The notes beneath the pieces are model-generated. The model saw nothing but the letters and a program-made list of their open reading frames with translations. It did no database searches and was not told the origin of the DNA. Shown one piece after another: positions 1-7,535 of a stretch of 64,000 bases of DNA (position 1 is its first letter; every line of letters starts with the position of its first letter). Made by a program: the position numbers and the translations under genes. Source of the DNA: Desertimonas flava (GTDB lineage Bacteria; Actinomycetota; Acidimicrobiia; Acidimicrobiales; Ilumatobacteraceae); NCBI RefSeq assembly GCF_003426815.1, contig NZ_QKYK01000026.1:23080-87079 (forward strand), given 5' to 3'.

Positions 1-427
1 CCACCTCGACCACCTCGGCGATGAACGCGATGCGCGCTGGCAGGTAGGCGGCGAAGGCGGCGGCCTGGATCGCGCTGGCGACGAGCAGCATCCAGTACTC
101 GATGACGCCGGCGACCACGACCAAACCGGTGAGCAACGACGACGTGATCAGCATCGCCACCGAGATCAAGAGCACGGTGCGCTTGGCGAAGCGGTCGGCG
201 GCGACACCGCCCCACGGCGTGGCGAGGAGCATCGAGACGCCGAACGCCAACATCACGCCGCCGAGGCCGGCGTTGCTGCCGGTCAGGTCCTTGGCCAGCC
301 AACCGCGTGCGACCGACTGGCCCATCACGCCGAAGATCACCGCCGCCGCGCTGACGAACAGCCGCCGGTAGTCCTCCGACTCCATCACCGAGGCGGAGCT
401 GATCGATCGCTCACGTCGTCTCGGCAT
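1..427 (-). CDS. MFS transporter, N-terminal part (partial)
   Basis: The gene starts with ATG at 427 on the minus strand and runs off the left edge, so only about 142 residues are seen. After a basic N-terminus (MPRRRERS) there are hydrophobic segments. The A-like motif of major facilitator proteins lies between helices 2 and 3 (WGGVAADRFAKRTVLL), followed by two more membrane segments. It resembles the EntS/MFS_3 group of exporters. The substrate cannot be told from this part. It is divergent from the HemD-like gene across a 129-bp gap. Confidence 0.75.
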   Translation of the reverse strand, partial: MPRRRERSISSASVMESEDYRRLFVSAAAVIFGVMGQSVARGWLAKDLTGSNAGLGGVMLAFGVSMLLATPWGGVAADRFAKRTVLLISVAMLITSSLLTGLVVVAGVIEYWMLLVASAIQAAAFAAYLPARIAFIAEVVEV

Positions 428-517
428 CGGACCAAGAGTACGGCCGCGCGCCCCGGACCACCCTGCCGGACCGTCACCCCGGCGTCGGCCGCAGCCATCG
501 GGGGATCCAGGGCAGCG

Positions 518-533
518 TTCACACGGACGAAAC
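518..533 (+). promoter_or_regulatory. Weak GlnR-box-like half-site pair
   Basis: TTCAC (518-522), six bases, then GAAAC (529-533), 23 bp before the start of the HemD-like gene. The actinobacterial GlnR box is GTNAC-N6-GAAAC repeated. This copy matches 4/5 and 5/5 with exact spacing but has no second pair. Assignment rests on the nitrogen genes downstream and is tentative. Confidence 0.3.
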
Positions 534-556
534 CGTTCGCCCTCCAGAATCGGACC

Positions 557-1666
557 ATGAGCGAGCCGGCGAGCCGTCCCCTGGCCGGGTACACGATCGG
601 GATCACCGGACATCGGCGCTGGGAGGAGCAGGCCGAGATGTTGTCGCGCCGGGGCGCCCGCGTGGTCCACGGTCCGACGATGGCCACGACGCTGCTCGGC
701 GATCTCGACGAGACGGTGGCGGTCACCAGGCGTGTCCTCGAGGCCCCGGTCGATGTGGTCGTGCTCACCACCGGCATCGGCACCCGCTCCTGGTTCGCCG
801 CCGCCGAGAGCGTCGGGCTGGACGACGAGCTGCGCGCCGCGCTCAACGCCTCCCGCGTCGTCGTCCGGGGACCGAAGGCGCTGCACGCCGCCCGCGCCGA
901 GGGGCTGAACGTGACCTGGTCGGCGCCGAGCGAGACGAATCGTGAGGTGGTCGCCAACCTCGACGCGGCGGGGGTGAGCGGCCAGCGGATCGCCGTGCAG
1001 CGAGATGGCGGAGAGCCGGTGGTCGCCGCCGCGTTGCGCGATGTCGGGGCCCACGAGGTGATCGACGTGCCCGTCTATCGATGGAGCATGCCCCCCGATC
1101 CGGCTCCCGCGCTGCGGCTCCTGGACCTCGCCGTGCAGGGCCAGCTCGACGCCGTCACGTTCACCTCCGCCCACGCGGTGCACAACGCGTTCGAGCTGGC
1201 CCCCTCGCCCGGCGCGCTCGCCGAGGCCTTCAACCGCCACACGGTCGCCGTCGCCGTCGGCCCGGTGACCGCCCAGGCCCTCCACGACGCCGGCGTCGAG
1301 ACGGTGCTCGAGCCCGAGCGGGCGCGCCTCGGGTCGATGGTGCTCGCCGTGGCCAAGGCGTTGACCGCCAAGGCGAGGAGGCTCGACTTCGGCGGTGTGA
1401 GCGTGCGGTGGCAGGGCCACGTGATCGTCGATCCCGACGGCGAGCTGACCGAGCTGACGCCGGGGGAGAGGCGGTTGCTCGAGATCCTCGTCGCCCGCGC
1501 GCCGTCGGTGGTGGCCAAGGCGTCGCTCGCCGAACCGGGCGCCGACGACCATGCCGTCGAGGCGGCGGTCGCCCGCCTGCGCGCCAAGCTCGGTGCGCTC
1601 GGCGCCGGCATCCGCACCGTTCGCCGTCGCGGGTACTCGTCCGAGCTCCACGCCACTCCGGCCTGA
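557..1666 (+). CDS. Uroporphyrinogen-III synthase fused to a winged-helix DNA-binding domain
   Basis: A protein of 369 residues. The first ~260 form a HEM4 (uroporphyrinogen-III synthase) domain, with the typical start AGYTIGITGHRR and the mid-region VTFTSAHAVHNAFEL. Residues ~270-369 look like an OmpR-type winged helix (ELTPGERRLLEIL ... IRTVRRRGYSSE). Such fusions are known next to nitrate/nitrite genes in actinobacteria and are thought to act as regulators, or to supply uroporphyrinogen III for the siroheme of NirB. Both roles are inference here. It is the first gene of the nitrogen block, 114 bp upstream of narK. The -10-like CAGAAT at 545-550 lies very close to the ATG, so the mRNA may be leaderless. 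Confidence 0.85.
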   Translation: MSEPASRPLAGYTIGITGHRRWEEQAEMLSRRGARVVHGPTMATTLLGDLDETVAVTRRVLEAPVDVVVLTTGIGTRSWFAAAESVGLDDELRAALNASRVVVRGPKALHAARAEGLNVTWSAPSETNREVVANLDAAGVSGQRIAVQRDGGEPVVAAALRDVGAHEVIDVPVYRWSMPPDPAPALRLLDLAVQGQLDAVTFTSAHAVHNAFELAPSPGALAEAFNRHTVAVAVGPVTAQALHDAGVETVLEPERARLGSMVLAVAKALTAKARRLDFGGVSVRWQGHVIVDPDGELTELTPGERRLLEILVARAPSVVAKASLAEPGADDHAVEAAVARLRAKLGALGAGIRTVRRRGYSSELHATPA

Positions 1667-1708
1667 CCCGAAACCTCACGGCGGCTCCTGTCGCCCGATG
1701 AGGCAAAC

Positions 1709-1735
1709 GTCGCGACGAAGAAACCCGTGTGACAC
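1709..1735 (+). promoter_or_regulatory. GlnR-box-like operator upstream of narK
   Basis: Three half sites with exact 6-nt spacing: GTCGC (1709-1713), GAAAC (1720-1724) and GACAC (1731-1735). The known GlnR pattern is GTNAC-N6-GAAAC-N6-GTNAC. The matches are 4/5, 5/5 and 4/5. The site lies 46 bp before the narK start, as expected for nitrogen-limitation control of nitrate uptake and reduction. No GlnR gene is in the window. Confidence 0.5.
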
Positions 1736-1780
1736 ACACGATCGGCACGATCGTCGGCACCCCCATCGACAGGAGCTGCC

Positions 1781-3166
1781 ATGACGCTGCCGACGACCGT
1801 CGTGCCCGACCCGACGTCATCTCCACCGCTCGCCGTGCCCGCGAGACGGTCGCGCTGGATCGACGACTGGCGCCCGGAGGATGCCGCCTTCTGGGACGCC
1901 GGCGGTGCCCGGGTCGCCCGGCGCAACCTCGTCTGGTCGATCTTCTCCGAGCACATCGGCTTCTGCGTGTGGAGCATGTGGTCGGTCTTCGTGCTGTTCC
2001 TCGGTCCCGAGTACGGCTTCGACGCCTCCCAGAAGTTCCTGCTCACGACCGTCCCGACGGCCGTCGGCGCCGCGATGCGGTTGCCCTACACGTTCGCCGT
2101 GGCCAAGTTCGGCGGACGCAACTGGACGATCGTCAGCGCCGCCGCCCTCGCCATTCCGCTCGTCGTCACGGCGGCTGTGTTGGAGCCGGGCACGTCGTTC
2201 GGGTCGCTGCTCCTCGCGGCCACGCTCGCCGGGATCGGCGGCGGCAACTTCTCCAGCTCGATGGCCAACATCGACGCCTTCTACCCGCAACGCCTGAAGG
2301 GATGGGCGCTCGGGCTCAACGCCGGCGGCGGCAACATCGGCGTCGCCGCGGTGCAGCTGGTCGGCCTGCTCGTCCTCGCCACCGCCGGCAAGGAGCACCC
2401 CCGGATCCTGCTCGGCGTCTACCTGCCGCTCGTCGTCGTCGCCGTGGCCGGCGCCGCCCTGTTCATGGACAACCTGAGTGGTGCGGTCAACGAGAAGCGG
2501 GCGATGCGCGACGTCGCCCGACATCGGCACACGTGGCTGATCTCGCTGTTGTACCTCGGCACGTTCGGCTCGTTCATCGGGTTCGGCTTCGCCTTCGGAC
2601 AGGTGCTGCAGGTGCAGTTCGCCGACACGTTCGACACGCCGACGAAGGCGGCGTCACTGACGTTCCTCGGTCCGCTGCTCGGCTCGCTGAGCCGCCCGGT
2701 GGGAGGGCGCCTGGCCGACCGTCTGGGAGGGTCGAGGGTCACGGCGTGGACGTTCGCCGCGATGGCCGTCGGCGCCGCCGTCGTGCTGACCGCCTCACGG
2801 ATGGAGTCGCTCGGCCTGTTCCTCGTCGGCTTCGTGCTGCTGTTCATCCTGTCGGGAATCGGCAACGGCTCGACCTACAAGATGATCCCGGCCGTCTTCC
2901 GGGCCGAAGCGGACGCCGCGGTGGCCGCCGGGGCCGACGCCGACGATGCCGCCAGGCGTGCCCGCCGTCTGTCGAGGGCGCTGATCGGCATCGCCGGGTC
3001 GGTCGGTGCCCTGGGCGGTGTCGGCGTGAACCTCGCCCTGCGCCAGTCGTTCCTCGAGCGGGGCAACGGCGACGGGGCCTACCTGTCGTTCGGGGTGTTC
3101 TACCTCGTCTGCCTCGCCGTGACGATCGCCGTCTACCGACGGCGTGCACGTCTGGTGGGGGTGTGA
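1781..3166 (+). CDS. narK: Nitrate/nitrite transporter, NarK family
   Basis: A 461-residue MFS protein with about 12 hydrophobic segments. It carries both glycine-rich nitrate-porter signatures: GIGGGNFSSSMANI (helix 5 region) and NAGGGNIGVAAVQL, plus a late SGIGNGSTYKMIP motif. It would import nitrate and/or export nitrite across the cytoplasmic membrane. The ATG has a good ribosome site (AGGAG, 10 nt upstream). nirB starts 2 bp after its stop, so the two are cotranscribed. Confidence 0.92.
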   Translation: MTLPTTVVPDPTSSPPLAVPARRSRWIDDWRPEDAAFWDAGGARVARRNLVWSIFSEHIGFCVWSMWSVFVLFLGPEYGFDASQKFLLTTVPTAVGAAMRLPYTFAVAKFGGRNWTIVSAAALAIPLVVTAAVLEPGTSFGSLLLAATLAGIGGGNFSSSMANIDAFYPQRLKGWALGLNAGGGNIGVAAVQLVGLLVLATAGKEHPRILLGVYLPLVVVAVAGAALFMDNLSGAVNEKRAMRDVARHRHTWLISLLYLGTFGSFIGFGFAFGQVLQVQFADTFDTPTKAASLTFLGPLLGSLSRPVGGRLADRLGGSRVTAWTFAAMAVGAAVVLTASRMESLGLFLVGFVLLFILSGIGNGSTYKMIPAVFRAEADAAVAAGADADDAARRARRLSRALIGIAGSVGALGGVGVNLALRQSFLERGNGDGAYLSFGVFYLVCLAVTIAVYRRRARLVGV

Positions 3167-3168
3167 CG

Positions 3169-5721
3169 ATGTCCTCGCGTCGATCGGCGGCCGTGCCGGG
3201 CCGCGTCGAATGGGCCGACGTGGTCGTCATCGGCAACGGCATGGTCGGGCATCGCTTCGTCGAGGCCTACACCGAGCGCAACCCGTCGGCGACCCGACGG
3301 GTGGTGGTGATCGGCGAGGAGCGACACCGCGCCTACGACCGGGTCCACCTCTCGTCGCTGTTCGACGGCGTCGATCCCGCCGAGCTGACGCTCGGCGACG
3401 ACGAGCTCTACGAGCGCAACGACGTCGACGCCATCCTCGGCGACCGGGTCGTCGACCTCGACACCGACGGTCACATGGTGACGACGGAACAGGGCCGGCG
3501 GATCGGGTACGGCTCCTGTGTCGTCGCCACCGGGTCGTCCGCGTTCGTCCCGCCGATCCCAGGGACCGACGCCGCCGGTGTCTTCGTGTACCGCACGATC
3601 GACGACCTCCACGCCATCCGCGAGTGGTCGTCGGATGCGACGAACGGCGTCGTGATCGGCGGAGGGCTCCTGGGCCTCGAGGCGGCGAACGCCCTGCGGC
3701 TCCTCGGCCTCGACACGACCGTGGTCGAGTTCGCGCCGCACCTGATGGCGATGCAGCTCGACGCCGGGGCGGGCCGGGTGCTCGCCGGTCACATCGAGCG
3801 GCTGGGCCTCGCCGTCCGCACGGCGGCCGCGGCCCAGGCGCTGCGTGTGGACACCGGCGGCAGGGTGCTGGCCGTCGAGACGGTGCCGGCCGGAGGCCAA
3901 CCCGGCGACGGGCCGGCCGAGCCGTCGGCGATCGCCGCGGACATCGTCGTCATCGCCGCCGGGGTGCGGCCCCGCGACGAGCTCGGCCGGCGCGCCGGCC
4001 TGGCCATCGGGGACCGTGGCGGCGTCGTCGTGAACGACCACTGCCAGACGTCGGCCGCCGATGTGTACGCGATCGGCGAGGTGGCGTGCCACCGCGGCCG
4101 CGTCTACGGGCTCGTGGGCCCCGGCAACGCGATGGCCGACGTCGTCGCCGACCGGTTGAGCGGGGGAGCGTCCACGTTCATCGGCGCCGACACATCCACC
4201 AAGCTCAAGCTGCTCGGTGTGGACGTGGCCAGCGCCGGCGATCCGCACGCCGACGGCGACGAGGTGGTGGTGGCCGACCTCGGTGCCGGGACGTGGCAGC
4301 GGGCCGTGGTCGGTCCCGACGGCCGGGTGCTCGGCGCCAGCCTCGTGGGCGACACGACGGCGTTCCCGATGCTCGTGCAGGCCGTGCGGGGCGTCACCCG
4401 ACCGGCCGACGTGCTCCAACTGCTGCGGCCGATGGGCGCCCCGTCGGGCAACGGCGTCGTCGACCTCCCCGACGAGGCGACGGTGTGCTCGTGCCACAAC
4501 GTGACGTGCGGGAGCGTGCGTGGCGCCGTCGTCGAGGGCTTCGAGAGCATCGCCGGCGTGAAGTCGTGCACGCGGGCGGGAACCGGCTGCGGGTCGTGCG
4601 TCGCCTCGCTCCAAGAACTCATCGACGACCAGCTCGTGCAGCTGGGGCGCACGGTCGTCAAGCGCCTGTGCCCGCACTTCGCGATGACGCGTCCCGAGCT
4701 CTTCGAGCTGGTCCGGGCCACCGGTCTCCGCAGCTTCGCCACGCTGGTCGAACGCCACGGGTCGGGACGCGGGTGCGAGGTCTGCAAGCCGGCGGTGGCG
4801 TCGATGTTCGCCTCGCTCGGCTCGGGCTACATCCTCGACGGCGAGCAGGCCAGCTTGCAGGACTCCAACGACCACTTCCTCGCCAACATCCAACGCGACG
4901 GCACGTACTCGGTCGTCCCACGAGTTCCCGGCGGCGAGATCACGCCGGCACAGCTCATCGCCATCGGCCAGGTGGCCGCCGACTTCGGTCTCTACACGAA
5001 GATCACCGGCGGTCAGCGCATCGACCTCTTCGGTGCCCGGGTCGACGAGCTCCCGGCGATCTGGGCCCGCCTCCGCGAGGCCGGGCTCGAGTCGGGCCAC
5101 GCCTACGGCAAGGCGATGCGCACCGTGAAGTCGTGCGTGGGATCCACGTGGTGCCGGTACGGCGTCCAGGACTCCGTGCAGATGGCGATCGATCTCGAGC
5201 TGCGCTACCGGGGCCTTCGCGCTCCCCACAAGATCAAGCTGGCCGTGTCGGGATGCGCACGCGAGTGTGCCGAGGCCCAGAGCAAGGACGTCGGCGTCAT
5301 CGCCACCGACAAGGGCTGGAACCTCTACGTCGGCGGCAACGGAGGCATGCGTCCGGCCCACGCCGAACTGCTCGCCGAGGATCTCGACGACGAGACGCTC
5401 GTGCGCAGCATCGATCGCTACCTCATGTGGTACGTCCGCACCGCTGACCGCCTGGAACGGACGGCGACGTGGCAACGCAAGCTGCCCGGCGGGATCGACT
5501 TCGTGCGCAGGGTGGTGCTGCACGACGAGCTCGGGATCGCCGCCGACCTCGAGGCCGAGATGGCGCGCCACGTCGAGTCCTACCAGTGCGAGTGGGCCGC
5601 GACGCTCGACGACCCCGAACGGCTCGCCCGGTTCGTCACGTTCGTCAACAGCCCCGAGCCCGATGCCGCCGTGACGCGCGTCGAGGTCCGCGGCCAGCTG
5701 GTCCCGGCGGCCGTGTCATGA
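3169..5721 (+). CDS. nirB: Assimilatory nitrite reductase NAD(P)H, large subunit
   Basis: An 850-residue protein. FAD/NAD(P) domains come first (VVIGNGMVGHRF near residue 19; second nucleotide site VVIGGGLLGLEAANAL). A BFD-type [2Fe-2S] domain has Cys pairs near residues 440 (CSCHNVTC) and 465 (CTRAGTGCGSC). The C-terminal sulfite/nitrite reductase half has the siroheme/[4Fe-4S] ligands CVGSTWCRYG (~655) and SGCARECAE (~693). It reduces nitrite to ammonium with six electrons from NAD(P)H in the cytoplasm. I chose ATG 3169, just after the narK stop: upstream frame extension overlaps narK and has no family similarity. The stop overlaps nirD (ATGA). Confidence 0.95.
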   Translation: MSSRRSAAVPGRVEWADVVVIGNGMVGHRFVEAYTERNPSATRRVVVIGEERHRAYDRVHLSSLFDGVDPAELTLGDDELYERNDVDAILGDRVVDLDTDGHMVTTEQGRRIGYGSCVVATGSSAFVPPIPGTDAAGVFVYRTIDDLHAIREWSSDATNGVVIGGGLLGLEAANALRLLGLDTTVVEFAPHLMAMQLDAGAGRVLAGHIERLGLAVRTAAAAQALRVDTGGRVLAVETVPAGGQPGDGPAEPSAIAADIVVIAAGVRPRDELGRRAGLAIGDRGGVVVNDHCQTSAADVYAIGEVACHRGRVYGLVGPGNAMADVVADRLSGGASTFIGADTSTKLKLLGVDVASAGDPHADGDEVVVADLGAGTWQRAVVGPDGRVLGASLVGDTTAFPMLVQAVRGVTRPADVLQLLRPMGAPSGNGVVDLPDEATVCSCHNVTCGSVRGAVVEGFESIAGVKSCTRAGTGCGSCVASLQELIDDQLVQLGRTVVKRLCPHFAMTRPELFELVRATGLRSFATLVERHGSGRGCEVCKPAVASMFASLGSGYILDGEQASLQDSNDHFLANIQRDGTYSVVPRVPGGEITPAQLIAIGQVAADFGLYTKITGGQRIDLFGARVDELPAIWARLREAGLESGHAYGKAMRTVKSCVGSTWCRYGVQDSVQMAIDLELRYRGLRAPHKIKLAVSGCARECAEAQSKDVGVIATDKGWNLYVGGNGGMRPAHAELLAEDLDDETLVRSIDRYLMWYVRTADRLERTATWQRKLPGGIDFVRRVVLHDELGIAADLEAEMARHVESYQCEWAATLDDPERLARFVTFVNSPEPDAAVTRVEVRGQLVPAAVS

Positions 5722-6080
5722 CGGTGCTCGACGATCGCGATGTGGCCAGCGGCGCCGACTGGGTGGGGGTGTGCGAGGTGAGCGCACTGATTCCCGACCG
5801 TGGCGTCGCCGCCCTCGTCGACGGACATCCCGTCGCCGTGTTCCTCCTCTCCGACGGTTCGGTGCACGCGATCGACAACGACGACCCCTGCTCGGGAGCC
5901 GGTGTGCTCTCCCGGGGCATCGTCGGTGACGTCGACGGCGTGGCGACGGTCGCCTCACCGCTCTACAAGCAACGGTTCGAGCTGTCGACGGGCCGGTGCC
6001 TGGACGCCGAGGCGGCCGTCACCGTTCACCGCGCACGCATCGTCGACGCCGTCGTCGAGGTCCGGGTGGGGGACCGGTGA
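5718..6080 (+). CDS. nirD: Nitrite reductase NAD(P)H small subunit
   Basis: A 120-residue Rieske-fold protein of the NirD type. It keeps the family landmarks AIDNDDPCSGAGVLSRGIVG and SPLYKQRFELSTG but lacks the CxH...CxxH ligands of true Rieske proteins, as NirD does. It is the partner of NirB. ATGA overlap with nirB upstream and GTGA overlap with the next gene imply translational coupling through the block. Confidence 0.92.
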   Translation: MTVLDDRDVASGADWVGVCEVSALIPDRGVAALVDGHPVAVFLLSDGSVHAIDNDDPCSGAGVLSRGIVGDVDGVATVASPLYKQRFELSTGRCLDAEAAVTVHRARIVDAVVEVRVGDR

Positions 6081-7504
6081 CCGCCACGCCCGTCGCCCTG
6101 TCGCCCAAGCCCTTTCGACCGTCGCGGTCGCGAGCCGTGCCCGAACGGCCCGAGCTGCTCGCCCTCGACGCCGGTGAGCAGTACCGCTTCGGGTTCTCGA
6201 TGGATGCGTGCATCGGCTGTCACTCGTGCGAGGTGGCGTGCGGCGAGCAGAACGGCCTGCCTCCCGAGGTGACCTGGCGCCGCGTCGGGGAGATCGAAGG
6301 GCTGGATGACCATGCGACGACGCGCCGCTTCCAGATATCGATGTCGTGCAATCACTGCATCGAGCCGGCGTGCCTCGAGGGGTGTCCGACCAACGCCTAC
6401 GTGAAGCTGCCCAACGGTGTCGTGGCCCACCACGCCGACGACTGCATCGGTTGCCAGTACTGCACGTGGAACTGCCCGTACTCGGTCCCGGTGTTCCAGC
6501 CCGACCGGCGGATCGTCACGAAGTGCGACATGTGCCAGCCCCGCTTGGCCGAGGGACTCGCACCGGCGTGTGTGGATGCCTGCCCGACGCACGCCATCAC
6601 GATCGAGAAGGTGAACGTCGCAGCGTGGCGGGACGACCACACCGGCGCCAACGCCCCGCATCTGCCCGACGCCGGGATCACCCTGTCGACCACTCGGATC
6701 GAGCTGCCGCGCGGCGTCCCGGCCGAGACCCTGGCGGCCAGCGACTGGAACCTGCGGCCCGAACATGCGCACTGGCCACTCGTGTGGCTGACGTTGGTGA
6801 GCCAGCTCGCCGTCGGCCTGAGCATCGTCGCGGCCGGCGGCTCGGGCACGGGCCTGCGGGTCGCCGCCGCGGCGACCGCGCTCGCCGGGCTCGTCGGCGC
6901 CGTCGGGCACCTCGGCCGCCCGGTCGCGGCATGGAAGGCGTTGCGGAACCTGCGGCGGTCGTGGCTCAGCCGGGAGGTGGCGGCGTTGTCGGCGCACGCC
7001 GCGGTGGCGGCGCTCGCCGTGCTGGTGCCCGGTGCGGCGGTGCCGGCGGCGGTCGCCGGCCTGGTGGGTGTGTACTTCTCGGCCCGGCTCTACGTCGTGC
7101 CGGGTCGGCCGGCGTGGAACACGCCGCTGACCATCGTGCGGTTCAACGCCACCGCCGTCGCCCTCGGCTTCGCCGCCGCCGGACACGGGGCGATCGCCGC
7201 CGCCGGCCTCGCCGTCGCTCTCACCGCCACGTCGGCCAACTGGCGCCGCCTGCGCAGAGTGGCCGACCGGGCGTGGCGAGGCGCCGTCGTGCTCGAGACG
7301 AGCCATTTCCGGACCGCCACGGCGGCTCGGTGGATCGTCGCCATCGCGGCGCTCGCCACCGGCCTCCTCGGCTCGCCGGCACCGCTCGTGTTGGCGCTCG
7401 CCGGGTTCAGCGAGCTGGTCGGCCGCTGGCTGTTCTTCGTCACCGTCGTCCCCCTCAACATGCCCGGCTCGTTCTGGCGCGGCGCCGCTGGGAGCAACCG
7501 GTGA
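6077..7504 (+). CDS. Fused four-cluster ferredoxin / DmsC-like membrane anchor
   Basis: 475 residues from GTG 6077, which overlaps the nirD stop (GTGA). The N-terminal half is DmsB/NrfC-like with four Cys clusters (CIGCHSCEVAC; CNHCIEPACLEGCP; CIGCQYCTWNCP; CDMCQ...CVDACP). From about residue 235 it continues into a DmsC-like membrane part with about eight helices, starting HWPLVWLTLVSQLAVGLS. DMSO-reductase systems normally have these as two proteins. Here the fused unit sits between nirD and the nitrate reductase, so it probably passes electrons from menaquinol to that enzyme. Partner and direction are inferred from context. Confidence 0.85.
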   Translation: MTATPVALSPKPFRPSRSRAVPERPELLALDAGEQYRFGFSMDACIGCHSCEVACGEQNGLPPEVTWRRVGEIEGLDDHATTRRFQISMSCNHCIEPACLEGCPTNAYVKLPNGVVAHHADDCIGCQYCTWNCPYSVPVFQPDRRIVTKCDMCQPRLAEGLAPACVDACPTHAITIEKVNVAAWRDDHTGANAPHLPDAGITLSTTRIELPRGVPAETLAASDWNLRPEHAHWPLVWLTLVSQLAVGLSIVAAGGSGTGLRVAAAATALAGLVGAVGHLGRPVAAWKALRNLRRSWLSREVAALSAHAAVAALAVLVPGAAVPAAVAGLVGVYFSARLYVVPGRPAWNTPLTIVRFNATAVALGFAAAGHGAIAAAGLAVALTATSANWRRLRRVADRAWRGAVVLETSHFRTATAARWIVAIAALATGLLGSPAPLVLALAGFSELVGRWLFFVTVVPLNMPGSFWRGAAGSNR

Positions 7505-7535
7505 CCGGCCCGAGCCCGATCGGCGGGGGACGCGG

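Noticed and set aside
3133..5571. Long antisense frame over nirB
   Set aside because: Typical high-GC shadow frame: low-complexity Arg/His/Asp composition and no family motif, while nirB is complete on the other strand.
1729..5721. A single 1330-residue NarK-NirB fusion
   Set aside because: The upstream part is out of frame with narK; narK ends at 3166 and nirB has its own start at 3169.
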